From an uncultured Solobacterium sp. (GTDB taxonomy: Bacteria; Bacillota_I; Bacilli_A; Erysipelotrichales; Erysipelotrichaceae), in the NCBI GenBank assembly GCA_900543035.1, contig UQPV01000014.1, positions 1 through 49,178 on the forward strand: a stretch of 49,178 nt of DNA, given 5' to 3'. A model generated the notes under the pieces. That model saw nothing but the letters and a program-made list of their open reading frames with translations. It ran no database searches and was not told the origin of the DNA. Positions 26,224 to 34,100 of this stretch are shown in pieces. Each line of letters opens with the position of its first letter. The stretch's first letter is position 1. The position numbers were made by a program, and so were the translations under genes.

Positions 26224-26538
26224 ATGATCGTCGTCTGTGTGGAGCAGGATGCGGAAGGGATCCGCATGATGGATGTGAGCGGCCACGCGATGCAGGCGCC
26301 TCATGGAGAGGATCTGGTCTGCGCGGGAGTCAGCTGCATCATGACCGGCGCGCTGAACGCGCTGGATGAACTGGTTCCGCAGACATGTGACCTCGCGATG
26401 CAGGCGGGGCACATTTCCATTCGGATGAAAGAAGCAGATCAGCGAACACGGCTGTTGTTGGCAGCGGTGCTGATCCAGCTTCGGACCATGGAGGCACAGT
26501 TCTCCCAATATATGAAGATAACGGTACAGGAGGTGTAG
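26224..26538 (+). CDS. prp: Ribosomal-processing cysteine protease Prp
   Basis: A 104-residue protease that removes the N-terminal extension of L27. The catalytic pair is visible: His21 in SGHA and Cys33 in DLVCAGVSC, in the positions used by the family (His22/Cys34). ATG 26224 has GAGG 7 nt upstream; TTG 26218 would overlap the rplU stop and is too close to that site. It sits between rplU and rpmA, 3 nt before the rpmA ATG, as in Bacillus (ysxB). The L27 substrate here has the matching extension. Confidence 0.93.
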   Translation: MIVVCVEQDAEGIRMMDVSGHAMQAPHGEDLVCAGVSCIMTGALNALDELVPQTCDLAMQAGHISIRMKEADQRTRLLLAAVLIQLRTMEAQFSQYMKITVQEV

Positions 26539-26541
26539 ACA

Positions 26542-26826
26542 ATGAAATTCGTGTTAGATATTCAGTTATTCGCTTCTAAGAAGGGAGTCGGTTCCACGAA
26601 GAACGGACGTGACTCTCATTCCAAGCGTCTGGGTGCCAAGCTGGCAGACGGACAGTTCGCACACGCGGGAAGTATCATCTACCGTCAGCGTGGAACGAAG
26701 ATCCACCCGGGTACAAACGTAGGCAGAGGCGGAGACGACACGTTATTTGCGAAGGTAAACGGCATCGTAAAATACGAGCGTTTGGGAAAAGACAGAAAGA
26801 AAGTTTCTGTTTATCCGCAGGCATAA
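26542..26826 (+). CDS. rpmA: 50S ribosomal protein L27 (with Prp-cleaved leader)
   Basis: A 94-residue protein at the peptidyl-transferase centre. The N-terminus [11 protein letters not shown] precedes [20 protein letters not shown]; the QLFA sequence is the Prp cleavage motif, so residues 1-11 should be cut off to expose the functional N-terminal tail. The core [27 protein letters not shown] and Lys/Arg-rich end are standard. It follows GGAGGTGTAGACA directly after prp and is closed by a terminator before obgE. Confidence 0.97.
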   Translation: MKFVLDIQLFASKKGVGSTKNGRDSHSKRLGAKLADGQFAHAGSIIYRQRGTKIHPGTNVGRGGDDTLFAKVNGIVKYERLGKDRKKVSVYPQA

Positions 26827-26831
26827 TGAAG

Positions 26832-26859
26832 AAATCCCCTTTACGGGGATTTTATTTTT
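26832..26859 (+). terminator. Terminator after rpmA
   Basis: AAATCCCC (26832-26839) pairs with GGGGATTT (26845-26852), followed by TATTTTT. It may read through in part, because no clear obgE promoter fits in the 14 bp that follow. Confidence 0.8.
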
Positions 26860-26873
26860 GAGGAGGTGAACGC

Positions 26874-28157
26874 ATGTTTGTCGACAGAGTCAAGGTACAT
26901 GTCAAGGCCGGCAAAGGCGGCGATGGCATCGTGGCATTCCGCCGGGAGAAATATGTCGCCTATGGCGGCCCGTATGGCGGAGACGGCGGAGATGGTGGCA
27001 GTGTGATCTTCCGGGTGGATACCGGAAAGACGACGCTGCTCGATCTGCGCTACAACAAGAAGATGGAGGCCAAGCCCGGCGGCAATGGCAAGACGAAGAA
27101 GATGCACGGCGCCAACGGAGAAGATTATGTGGTCAAGGTCCCGCAGGGAACGATCGTCAAGAACCTGAAGAGCGGACATATGATCGCCGACCTGACCCAG
27201 CCTGGGCAGGAGGCCGTGATCGCCAGAGGCGGCAAAGGCGGACGCGGCAATTTCCATTTCAAATCGAGCAAGAACACCGCGCCGCAGTACAGCGAGATGG
27301 GGGAGCCAGGCGAAGAGTTTGACATCCAGGTCGAGCTGAAGGTGCTCGCCGACGTCGGACTGGTGGGCTTTCCATCGGTAGGCAAGTCCACCCTGCTTTC
27401 GGTCGTGACCAAGGCCCGGCCGGAGATCGCGGAATATCATTTTACGACCATCGCACCGAATCTGGGCGTGGTGCAGGTACCGGATGGGCGCAGCTTCGTC
27501 ATGGCCGATCTGCCGGGGCTCATCGAGGGCGCAAGCCAGGGCAAAGGACTGGGCCATCAGTTCCTGCGCCATATCGAGCGCTGCCGCGTCATCATCCATG
27601 TCATCGACATGGGTGCCAACGACGGCCGGGACCCGCTGGAGGATTACCGCATCATCAACGAAGAACTGGCCGGATATGAATACCGGCTGATGGAGCGTCC
27701 GCAGATCGTGCTGGCCAACAAGATGGACCTGGAGCCGGCACAGGAGAACCTCAGGCGCTTCAAGGCGGCTTATCCTGATGTAGAGGTGTTCGAGACCACC
27801 ACCATCATCGCCGAAGGATTGGAGCCGGTGCTGTATCGCGCAGCCGATCTGCTTGCGCAGACACCGCAGTTCCCGATCTTTGATGAGGAAGACGATCAGG
27901 CGGAAGGCGTATTGTACAAGTTCGAGCCTGAACAGCCGCTGGTCGAAGTGCACAACCTGGGCAACGGCCAATGGGAGCTCACTGGAGAACGGCTTGAGCG
28001 CATCTTCCGCATGAGCAAGATGAATACAGAAGAAGATTTCATGCGCTTTGCCCGCAAGATGCGCAAGCTGGGCATCGATGAAGCGCTGCGGGAAGCAGGA
28101 TGCCAGGACGGGGATACCGTCTACATCTGCAACTATCAGTTTGAATTCATGGAATAG
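26874..28157 (+). CDS. obgE: GTPase Obg (CgtA)
   Basis: A 427-residue ribosome-associated GTPase needed for 50S maturation and stress control. The Gly-rich OBG fold (about 1-158: VKAGKGGDGIVAFRREKYV, GGPYGGDGGDGG) is followed by the G domain (P-loop GFPSVGKST about 165, DLPGLIEGA about 212, NKMD about 282) and a C-terminal OCT domain (about 345-427). It starts after AGGAGGTGAACGC. The rplU-prp-rpmA-obgE order is the usual Firmicute one, without spo0B. Confidence 0.97.
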   Translation: MFVDRVKVHVKAGKGGDGIVAFRREKYVAYGGPYGGDGGDGGSVIFRVDTGKTTLLDLRYNKKMEAKPGGNGKTKKMHGANGEDYVVKVPQGTIVKNLKSGHMIADLTQPGQEAVIARGGKGGRGNFHFKSSKNTAPQYSEMGEPGEEFDIQVELKVLADVGLVGFPSVGKSTLLSVVTKARPEIAEYHFTTIAPNLGVVQVPDGRSFVMADLPGLIEGASQGKGLGHQFLRHIERCRVIIHVIDMGANDGRDPLEDYRIINEELAGYEYRLMERPQIVLANKMDLEPAQENLRRFKAAYPDVEVFETTTIIAEGLEPVLYRAADLLAQTPQFPIFDEEDDQAEGVLYKFEPEQPLVEVHNLGNGQWELTGERLERIFRMSKMNTEEDFMRFARKMRKLGIDEALREAGCQDGDTVYICNYQFEFME

Positions 28158-28183
28158 CAAAGAGCGCGTGCGCATCCTCTTTG
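28158..28183 (+). terminator. Hairpin after obgE
   Basis: CAAAGAG (28158-28164) pairs with CTCTTTG (28177-28183), directly after the obgE stop. The T tract is poor, so termination may be weak. Confidence 0.45.
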
Positions 28184-28213
28184 TGTGAATTGTTGTGAAT
28201 TTGGATCACATGC

Positions 28214-28243
28214 TTGAACCATCTGAATCGTTCAGATTATAAT
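28214..28243 (+). promoter_or_regulatory. Promoter with palindromic operator, VanZ-like gene
   Basis: TTGAAC (28214-28219) and TATAAT (28238-28243) with 18-bp spacing. The spacer is almost entirely a perfect palindrome: ATCTGAA (28221-28227), TCG, TTCAGAT (28231-28237). A repressor bound there would block RNA polymerase. Confidence 0.7.
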
Positions 28244-28295
28244 GATGGCAATTCGGAAGCATGTTCCGTTTGTGCAAGAACAGGAAGCGATACTG

Positions 28296-28883
28296 ATGAA
28301 AACATTGAACAAAGAGATGATCCACAGCGGCGGATTGTTCCTGCTGAGCATCGTGACCGCATACTTTTTCTATACCTCGATCTCCCTTCCGCTGTTGGGA
28401 CAGCTGTATCTGATCGACTCAGAAGGCAAGATGCTCTGTCTGTATCTCAGTCATATCGTCTTTTTCTATCTGTTGTTCAAGGTGGTCCTGCAGCTGCGTG
28501 TCTTTCAGCCGGAAAAGGGGATGGCCCTGATCGTCTATGTGCTGTTGATGTATGCGGCGTTCTTTGACCGGGCCGGCTATGATGTGATCCGCCGGTCCAA
28601 TCTGGATCCATTCGCCTTGTTCGCGTATAACAATATGGAGACGATCATGCTCAACATCGCCATCTTCCTGCCGTTCCATACGGTGCTGCACTGGGTGCTG
28701 CCGAACCGGAGAAAGGCGTTCTACATCGCGCTGACGCTGTTCGTGGCCGTGGGCGTGGAAGTGGTGCAGATCATCAGCGGCAAGGGCATGTTCGATCTTG
28801 TCGATCTGAATTTATATCTGATCGGGTATTTCTGCGGATACCTCTTATATGAACGGCTGCTTCGCAGCGGCGTCAACGCATAG
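28296..28883 (+). CDS. VanZ-like membrane protein
   Basis: A 195-residue protein with about five hydrophobic helices. The C-terminal block VGVEVVQIISGKGMFDLVDL, then NLYLIGYFCGYLLYE has the VanZ-like pattern (Glu in the helix, Gln, then Asp-Leu and Asn-Gly). VanZ confers low-level teicoplanin resistance in enterococci by an unknown mechanism; most chromosomal homologues have no shown role. ATG 28296 has AGGAAG 8 nt upstream; earlier in-frame ATGs (28242, 28245) lie on the -10 box and cannot be used. It is controlled by the palindromic promoter upstream. Confidence 0.75.
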   Translation: MKTLNKEMIHSGGLFLLSIVTAYFFYTSISLPLLGQLYLIDSEGKMLCLYLSHIVFFYLLFKVVLQLRVFQPEKGMALIVYVLLMYAAFFDRAGYDVIRRSNLDPFALFAYNNMETIMLNIAIFLPFHTVLHWVLPNRRKAFYIALTLFVAVGVEVVQIISGKGMFDLVDLNLYLIGYFCGYLLYERLLRSGVNA

Positions 28884-28890
28884 GGAAACC

Positions 28891-28933
28891 AACAGGCAGA
28901 GCGGATATCGAAAGATGTCTGCCCTGCCTGTTT
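28891..28933 (+). terminator. Hairpin after the VanZ-like gene
   Basis: AACAGGCAG (28891-28899) pairs with CTGCCTGTT (28924-28932). The 9-bp stem has a long loop and a short T run, so it is a probable but not strong terminator. Confidence 0.5.
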
Positions 28934-28980
28934 CACGGTGTGAACGCGCATATGTTGGGAAAACTGTAAGATGAGGAAGG

Positions 28981-29961
28981 ATGAATGAAATGAACGTGAC
29001 CATGTATGAAGTGAGAGAGGATGAACAGGCGGCGATCGCCCGCTGTGCCAGCGAGCTGGGCATGACGGTCAGGATGCATGCGGGAACGCTGGATCTGGAC
29101 AGCGTGTCCTTGGCAGAAGGAAGCGAGGCCGTTTCGATCCTGGGCGGAAGCAGGCTGGATGAGGAATTGTTCATCAAGCTGAAGGCGGCAGGCATCCGCT
29201 ATGTGTCTACCCGCACCGTGGGCTTCAACCACATCGATGTGCCCGCTGCCCATCGCTATGGGATCATGGTGTGCAATGCCGGTTATCCGCCATACGGCGT
29301 GGCGGAATTCACCGTCATGCTCATGTTGATGGCGCTGCGGAAATACAAGCCGGCATTATACCGTCAAAGCGTGAATGATTATTCGCTGGGCGGGCTGCAG
29401 GGCAGGGAGCTGCGGACCATGACGGTCGGCATCGTTGGCACCGGACGGATCGGCCGCGCGGTGGCGGAGATCCTGCGCGGATTCGGCTGCCGCATGCTGG
29501 CCTATGACCCTTATCCCGCTGATTCGCTGCCGCAGGTGCGCTATGTCTCACTGGCAGAGCTTTACCGTCAGAGCAATCTGATCACGCTGCATCTGCCGCT
29601 TACGGCAGAGAACCGGCATATGATCGATGAGGAGAGCATCGCAAAGATGAAAGACGGCGTCGTGCTGATCAACGTGTCCAGAGGAGAGCTGATGCAGATC
29701 GAGGCGCTGATCCGCGGCATCGAGAACAGGAAGATCGGCGCGCTGGCCATGGATGTGTTTGAGGATGAGACCGAGATCTATCATCACCGGCGCATCAACG
29801 ATATCATCGCCAACCGCAGCATGGCGTATCTGCGCCAGTTCCCCAACGTCATCCTCACTCAGCACATGGCATTTTACACCGATGTCAATACGGTGAGCAT
29901 GGTAGAATGCGGGCTGAAGGGGATCGTGGATATGGCCGAAGGACGCAGCGAGGGACTGTGA
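28981..29961 (+). CDS. D-lactate dehydrogenase / VanH-type D-2-hydroxyacid dehydrogenase
   Basis: A 326-residue NAD-dependent D-2-hydroxyacid dehydrogenase. The nucleotide-binding GTGRIG motif is in VGIVGTGRIGRAVAE; the catalytic Arg is in NVSRGEL, Glu in VFEDE, and His in TQHMAFYT. The segment between Glu and His (RRINDIIANRSMAYLRQFPN) is the long loop typical of D-lactate dehydrogenases and VanH. It probably reduces pyruvate to D-lactate. The start could be ATG 28981 (GAGG 4 nt away) or ATG 28990 (better spaced). It is followed after 10 nt by the AEC transporter, a likely pair. Confidence 0.88.
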   Translation: MNEMNVTMYEVREDEQAAIARCASELGMTVRMHAGTLDLDSVSLAEGSEAVSILGGSRLDEELFIKLKAAGIRYVSTRTVGFNHIDVPAAHRYGIMVCNAGYPPYGVAEFTVMLMLMALRKYKPALYRQSVNDYSLGGLQGRELRTMTVGIVGTGRIGRAVAEILRGFGCRMLAYDPYPADSLPQVRYVSLAELYRQSNLITLHLPLTAENRHMIDEESIAKMKDGVVLINVSRGELMQIEALIRGIENRKIGALAMDVFEDETEIYHHRRINDIIANRSMAYLRQFPNVILTQHMAFYTDVNTVSMVECGLKGIVDMAEGRSEGL

Positions 29962-29971
29962 GGACAGCGTT

Positions 29972-30889
29972 ATGGACATGACCACGCTCATCACGCAGAT
30001 GCTGGTCCTCACCATCGTCATGGCCATCGGGTTTCTGGCCAGACGCACGCAGGTGATGGACGCGGGATTCAGCCGGCAGCTGTCCGGCCTGCTTCTGCGC
30101 ATCGCCATTCCCGCCATGATCATCGCGTCCGTGGGCGAGGAAAACCCTTTTGCGGACAGCGGTGAGATGCTTGCGGTGCTGGGCATATGCACGCTGGTGA
30201 ATCTCTTCATGATCCCGCTGGCCTATTGCCTGGTATGGATGCTGCGCATCCGGGAACAGCGGGAGCTGTACCAATTCATGTTTGCGCTGTCCAACGCCGG
30301 CTTCATGGGCCTGCCCATCATCACTTCGGTGTTCGGCAGCACGGCCGGCGTGTATGCGGCGCTGTTCCTGCTGCCCAATAATTTTCTGATGTTCGGCTAT
30401 GGGATGCGGCTGTTTCGCAAGGATGAGCCGTTTTCCTGGAAACAGATCTTCAACGAGCCGGTCTGCGCATCGCTGATCGCCTGCGCCATCTGTCTGTTGC
30501 GGCTGAAGCTGCCGCCGGTGATCCAGGAATGTGCAGAGCTGCTGGGATCGATGACCACGCCCTGCGCCATGCTCATCATCGGCGCATCGCTGGCAGATAC
30601 CAGGCTGAGCGATCTGCGCAAGGACCGTTTGATCGTCCCGTTCACGCTTCTGCGCATGTTCTTCGTCCCGCTGTGCTGCTATGGCATGCTGCGGCTGTTC
30701 GTCACAGACGAGACCCTGATCCAGGTGTGCGTGATGATGAGCGCCATGCCGGTCGCCACCAACGCGGTCATCTTTGCCAGCTCCTGCGGCAAGGATACCG
30801 GCCTGTGCAGCCGCGCGGTCTTCGTGACCACGCTGCTCAGCGTGATCAGTGTCCCGCTGTTGTGCGCATTGTTGTTCGTGCGGGCCTGA
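29972..30889 (+). CDS. AEC family transporter
   Basis: A 305-residue protein with about 8-10 hydrophobic helices of the auxin efflux carrier (AEC/MleP-like) family: N-terminal TQMLVLTIVMAIGFLARRTQ, the conserved FALSNAGFMGLPII block (about 105-120), LNEPVCAS-like loop, and C-terminal helices with MPVATNAVIFAS. Bacterial members export malate, citrate or other organic acids. Located 10 nt after the D-LDH-like gene and closed by a terminator, so export of D-lactate or a related acid is a reasonable inference. Confidence 0.88.
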   Translation: MDMTTLITQMLVLTIVMAIGFLARRTQVMDAGFSRQLSGLLLRIAIPAMIIASVGEENPFADSGEMLAVLGICTLVNLFMIPLAYCLVWMLRIREQRELYQFMFALSNAGFMGLPIITSVFGSTAGVYAALFLLPNNFLMFGYGMRLFRKDEPFSWKQIFNEPVCASLIACAICLLRLKLPPVIQECAELLGSMTTPCAMLIIGASLADTRLSDLRKDRLIVPFTLLRMFFVPLCCYGMLRLFVTDETLIQVCVMMSAMPVATNAVIFASSCGKDTGLCSRAVFVTTLLSVISVPLLCALLFVRA

Positions 30890-30891
30890 GC

Positions 30892-30934
30892 AAAAAAAAG
30901 CATGGCACATCGATCTGATATGCCATGCTTTTTT
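30892..30934. terminator. Bidirectional terminator between AEC and VanY-like genes
   Basis: A 14-bp perfect stem (AAAAAAGCATGGCA at 30894-30907 with TGCCATGCTTTTTT at 30921-30934) has flanking A/T runs. It ends both convergent genes and overlaps the VanY-like stop codon. Confidence 0.9.
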
Positions 30935-32108
30935 AATTGACGCCGAGATATTCTTCAAGAGTAAGCCCAGAGGACATGATGGCTCTTGCGGTCGATGCGC
31001 CGACATAGCGGATATGCCAGGGCTCATACATATATCCGGTGATGTGTTCCTTGCCTGGAGGATAGCGGAGGATGAAGCCGTAATCTGCGCAATGTGCGGC
31101 AAGCCATCTTCCGGCATCGCTTTCTCCGTAATTGTTGTCGATGCTGCCGACATCGAAGGCCAGTCCGCTTTGATGTTCAGACTTGCCTGGCTGGGCGGAA
31201 TATCGGTCGGCCGCTTCTTTGCCGTCTCTGGCAACATAGCCATTGTAAAGCTGCGCCTGATAGTCATAGGAACGATATCCTGAGATCAACGGGATGCTGT
31301 ATCCTGCTTCCTGCGCGCCGGCCTGCAGCTGCAGCAGTGCGGCATAGGCCGTGGCATCAACACCGTTGCCATAGCTCCGCGGCAATGGATGGTTCTTGTT
31401 CACCAGCAAGATGCCGTTGACATAAGTCGGTTTTGTCGTGTCCAGCTGATTGCCCAGGTCTTTGACCTCATCTGGGATCAGCGATTCGATGATGCCCTTC
31501 ACCTCTACGGTATACTCTTGCTGGGCGCTGTTGCCATTGGCATCTGCGGCTAGGATGCGTACCGTATAGGTGCCGGCCTTCGATGTATCTACATCAGAAA
31601 CGATGAGGTAATGGCCCTTTTCGGGCTCTTCGCCCTCTTCCTGCCGCTGCAGGTCTCCATCCACCGGATCGCTGACGCTGGTGATGTTGCTGGAGGGATC
31701 AAACGAATCATTGACCCGCAGCTCGATGATATCTTCCTTGATGAGGATGATCGGCGGCTCGCTGTCTTTGACTTCCACGGTGTATTCAAATGTTTTTTCT
31801 ACTTCATCTTGCTTCATGAGGAAGCGAAGGGTCTGTTTGCCGATCTTCTTGGTATCCAGCTGTGGATATTCTTCGATCACACCGCCCTTCATGTGGACGA
31901 TCAGATCCTCAGCGCTGGTCTCGCTGCCGTATTCGATCACGCTTTCTTCCTGGAAGGTCATCGCCATCGACGTGAGGATGCGCTCTCGTTCCGCGATGAT
32001 GTGCTGCTGATGCTGCCACAGCGTGACAGCGGTGATCGCGCCCGCGATAAGCAGCACGGCAATCGTGATCAATGCGATATTTGATCTGGTCGGCTTGAAT
32101 TTTTTCAT
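30933..32108 (-). CDS. VanY-type D-alanyl-D-alanine carboxypeptidase
   Basis: A 391-residue membrane-anchored peptidase. One transmembrane helix (about 11-30) is followed by an acidic stalk with Ig-like repeats (about 50-205: EVKDSEPPI, VDTSKAGTYTVRILA) and a VanY/LAS zinc peptidase domain (about 225-391). Zinc and catalytic residues are visible in GYRSYDYQ, SEHQSGLAFDVG (His312, Asp319) and YEPWHIRYVG (Glu362, His365). It trims the terminal D-Ala of peptidoglycan stem peptides. ATG 32108 has AGGTG 8 nt upstream. It has its own promoter (TTTACA, 17 bp, TATACT). Confidence 0.92.
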   Translation of the reverse strand: MKKFKPTRSNIALITIAVLLIAGAITAVTLWQHQQHIIAERERILTSMAMTFQEESVIEYGSETSAEDLIVHMKGGVIEEYPQLDTKKIGKQTLRFLMKQDEVEKTFEYTVEVKDSEPPIILIKEDIIELRVNDSFDPSSNITSVSDPVDGDLQRQEEGEEPEKGHYLIVSDVDTSKAGTYTVRILAADANGNSAQQEYTVEVKGIIESLIPDEVKDLGNQLDTTKPTYVNGILLVNKNHPLPRSYGNGVDATAYAALLQLQAGAQEAGYSIPLISGYRSYDYQAQLYNGYVARDGKEAADRYSAQPGKSEHQSGLAFDVGSIDNNYGESDAGRWLAAHCADYGFILRYPPGKEHITGYMYEPWHIRYVGASTARAIMSSGLTLEEYLGVN

Positions 32109-32134
32109 TCTCATCACCTGGCTTTCCTGACCTC

Positions 32135-32163
32135 AGTATAGCACGACTGCGTTTCTTTGTAAA
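32135..32163 (-). promoter_or_regulatory. Promoter of the VanY-like gene
   Basis: Read on the minus strand: TTTACA (32163-32158), 17 bp, TATACT (32140-32135) preceded by TGC. A textbook sigma-A site, divergent to the SDR promoter. Confidence 0.8.
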
Positions 32164-32188
32164 ATAAGCGTTTTCATCTCTTTTCGTG

Positions 32189-32194
32189 TATAAT
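32189..32194 (+). promoter_or_regulatory. -10 box of SDR-lipoprotein operon
   Basis: TATAAT at 32189-32194 (preceded by TG), 24 bp before the SDR ATG. No strong -35. It lies 25 bp from the divergent VanY-like -35 box. Confidence 0.6.
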
Positions 32195-32218
32195 GGTTAC
32201 ATGAAGGAGGAATGCATG

Positions 32219-33013
32219 ATGGGAAAACTGAGCGGAAAGACAGCACTGATCACCGGTGCCAGCAAAGGGATCGGTGAAGGGATCGCCCGTGTCTATGCCA
32301 GGGAGGGGGCGAACCTCGTCCTGTGCGCACGCGGCAGCCAGACCGAACAGCTGTGCGAAGCGCTGCGTGAGGAATATGGCATCGAGGCCATCTTCGTGCA
32401 GACGGATGTCTCGGATATGCAGGCATGTGTGCATGCGGCCGATGAAGCCGCAGCGCATTTCGGCCAGATCGACATCCTCGTCTCCAACGCCGGCGTCTGC
32501 CGGCTGGGCGGCTTTCTGGAAGCGAGCGAGGAGGATCGCGACTATCACCTCGATGTCAACGTCAAGGGCGCATGGAACATCTGCCATGCGGTGCTGCCAT
32601 ATATGAAGGAGCGCCAATACGGCAGAGTGATCATCATGAGCTCGGTGACCGGATATATGGTGGCCGATCCCGGCGAAGCAGGCTATGCGATGAGCAAGGC
32701 GGCGCTGATCGGGCTGACCAAGGCGCTGGCGCGTGAGTTTGCGCAGGACGGCATCACCGTGAACGCCATCTGCCCGGGCTATGTCGATACCCCGATGGTG
32801 CAAGGCATCGCGCTGCAGTCTGATGCGGATGACCCGCAGTCGGTGAAGCAGGGCATCGCGGATGCCACCCCGCTTGGCCGGCTGGCAGACCCGCAGGAAG
32901 TCGGCGATCTCGCCGCGTTTCTGGGCAGCGATGAATCAAGGTATATCACCGGCACCCAGATCGTGATCGATGGCGGAAGCACCCTGCCGGAGACGATCAG
33001 CGTGGGCGCATGA
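32219..33013 (+). CDS. Short-chain dehydrogenase/reductase (SDR)
   Basis: A 264-residue classical SDR: cofactor motif TGASKGIG, NAG (VSNAGVCR), the catalytic Ser in MSSVTG, YAMSK holding the Tyr-x-x-x-Lys pair, and the C-terminal TGTQIVIDGGSTLPE. The substrate cannot be read; it resembles 3-oxoacyl-ACP reductase-like and sugar-alcohol dehydrogenases alike. Two tandem ATGs exist; 32219 is 8 nt from AGGAGG and begins MGKLSGKTALITG. It overlaps the downstream lipoprotein gene by 4 nt (ATGA). Confidence 0.92.
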   Translation: MGKLSGKTALITGASKGIGEGIARVYAREGANLVLCARGSQTEQLCEALREEYGIEAIFVQTDVSDMQACVHAADEAAAHFGQIDILVSNAGVCRLGGFLEASEEDRDYHLDVNVKGAWNICHAVLPYMKERQYGRVIIMSSVTGYMVADPGEAGYAMSKAALIGLTKALAREFAQDGITVNAICPGYVDTPMVQGIALQSDADDPQSVKQGIADATPLGRLADPQEVGDLAAFLGSDESRYITGTQIVIDGGSTLPETISVGA

Positions 33014-33603
33014 AAATTAGATCATTGATGCTGATGGCGTTGCTGTTGTCTGGCTGTGCCAGCATGCCATCATCGCTGCAGCAGGCAGCAGAAGGGAACA
33101 TGACGGGTAATGATCCAATTACAGCTGAGGATAACGCCACGCAGGAAGAACGCGTGGATGATGTTGACGAAGCAATTGCAATCGCTTGCACAGATGCGGG
33201 GGTCAGTCAAAGAGAACTCTTTGATATAAAGCAGCAGCGCGAGGAAGAAAGCGGCATCGCTGTGCATAAGATCGAGTTTGAGACAGCGTATGGAGATTAT
33301 GATTATGCGATCGCAGTGGAAGATGGGCGTATCATCGACGCAGATTATGAGGTCGATGAAGAGTGGCTGGATCGTCTTGGCGGCACACCGCTGGATATGA
33401 ACGAAGCCGCTTCACGGGTCGCTGCAAAGATCGGGGCTGATACAGAAGATATCCGAATCTGGCAGGAAGAGGATGATGGCCGCATCCGTTATGAGGGCGA
33501 AGCATTCCATGATGGAGTGAAGGCTGAATTTGAGATGGATGCAAAGACCGGGATCATCTTTGACTGGGATCTGGGCATTACAGCAGAAAACGAGGACCGG
33601 TGA
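33010..33603 (+). CDS. Lipoprotein with PepSY-like repeats
   Basis: 197 residues. A signal peptide ends in the lipobox LLSGCAS (Cys16), so it is probably anchored to the outer face of the membrane. The mature part carries two PepSY-like modules: an Ala-rich helix (DEAIAIACTDAG, MNEAASRVAAKIG), then strands (IEFETAYGDYDYAIAVEDGR, YEGEAFHDGVKAEFEMDAKT). PepSY modules are thought to inhibit or modulate proteases and membrane enzymes. Coupled to the SDR gene by ATGA overlap. Domain call is from pattern, moderately secure. Confidence 0.8.
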   Translation: MKIRSLMLMALLLSGCASMPSSLQQAAEGNMTGNDPITAEDNATQEERVDDVDEAIAIACTDAGVSQRELFDIKQQREEESGIAVHKIEFETAYGDYDYAIAVEDGRIIDADYEVDEEWLDRLGGTPLDMNEAASRVAAKIGADTEDIRIWQEEDDGRIRYEGEAFHDGVKAEFEMDAKTGIIFDWDLGITAENEDR

Positions 33604-33618
33604 ACGATCCTCGTTTTC
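33586..33618. terminator. Bidirectional terminator, lipoprotein / XRE genes
   Basis: GAAAACGAGGA (33586-33596) pairs with TCCTCGTTTTC (33608-33618), an 11-bp perfect stem with A and T runs. It overlaps both convergent gene ends. Confidence 0.8.
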
Positions 33619-34042
33619 ATTCATAATTCCTCAGCAGCGCCATGCCATATTCGTTCAGGCGCTCCTCCACCTGCTCCAGCGTATCGTGATGGTGGATGGA
33701 AAAGAGGATGAGCGCGTCGCGGGGGTCTTTGGCATATAGATGCTGATGCGCGGCCAGCGTGAGCAGCCGGTCGCATTCCTCGATGGTGCAGCCCAGCACG
33801 ATGGCCAAGATGAGCACTTTGTCCCGGCTCGGGCGCCGCGTGCCCTGATACAGCTGATAGGCATAGGTGCGCGGGATGCCGCTTTGATGGATCACTTCGG
33901 CCTTGCTCATCCCTTTTTCCTCGCTCAGCGCGCTGAGATATTCGCTGAACGAACGGGGATGAAGCGTCGGAAGCAGCTCTTCCATCTCGCTTTGTGTACC
34001 TCGCAGCAGCTGCCGCAGGACCTCATTTGTCGCTTTCTCCAT
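33617..34042 (-). CDS. XRE-like helix-turn-helix regulator
   Basis: A 141-residue protein with a Cro/C1-type helix-turn-helix (about 33-82: FSEYLSALSEEKGMSKAEVI, HQSGIPRTYAYQLYQGTRRP, then the recognition region), flanked by an N-terminal helix and a C-terminal helical part rich in His (LFSIHHHDTLEQVEERLNEY). ATG 34042 is set 8 nt from AGGTG. It is divergent from a membrane Ser/Thr kinase gene, with 58 bp between start codons containing a GTGATCAC palindrome, so it may regulate the kinase or be its phosphorylation target. The exact partner is inference. Confidence 0.85.
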   Translation of the reverse strand: MEKATNEVLRQLLRGTQSEMEELLPTLHPRSFSEYLSALSEEKGMSKAEVIHQSGIPRTYAYQLYQGTRRPSRDKVLILAIVLGCTIEECDRLLTLAAHQHLYAKDPRDALILFSIHHHDTLEQVEERLNEYGMALLRNYE

Positions 34043-34069
34043 TGTGATCACCTGACTATATGGTATAAT
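34042..34069 (+). promoter_or_regulatory. Kinase promoter with GTGATCAC palindrome
   Basis: TTGTGA (34042-34047), 16 bp, TATAAT (34064-34069). The 8-bp palindrome GTGATCAC (34044-34051) overlaps the -35 and the XRE gene's ribosome site. On the other strand TATAGT (34060-34055) could be a weak -10 for the XRE gene. Confidence 0.6.
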
Positions 34070-34100
34070 TTTTTCAACATGACCGCAAGATGGTGAGAAG

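Noticed and set aside
27001..28157. Gly-rich repeats in obgE as a possible repeat element
   Set aside because: They are the normal glycine-rich OBG fold of the protein.
29885..31267. 460-codon minus-strand frame over the AEC gene
   Set aside because: It crosses the bidirectional terminator and the VanY-like 3' end; no domain similarity.
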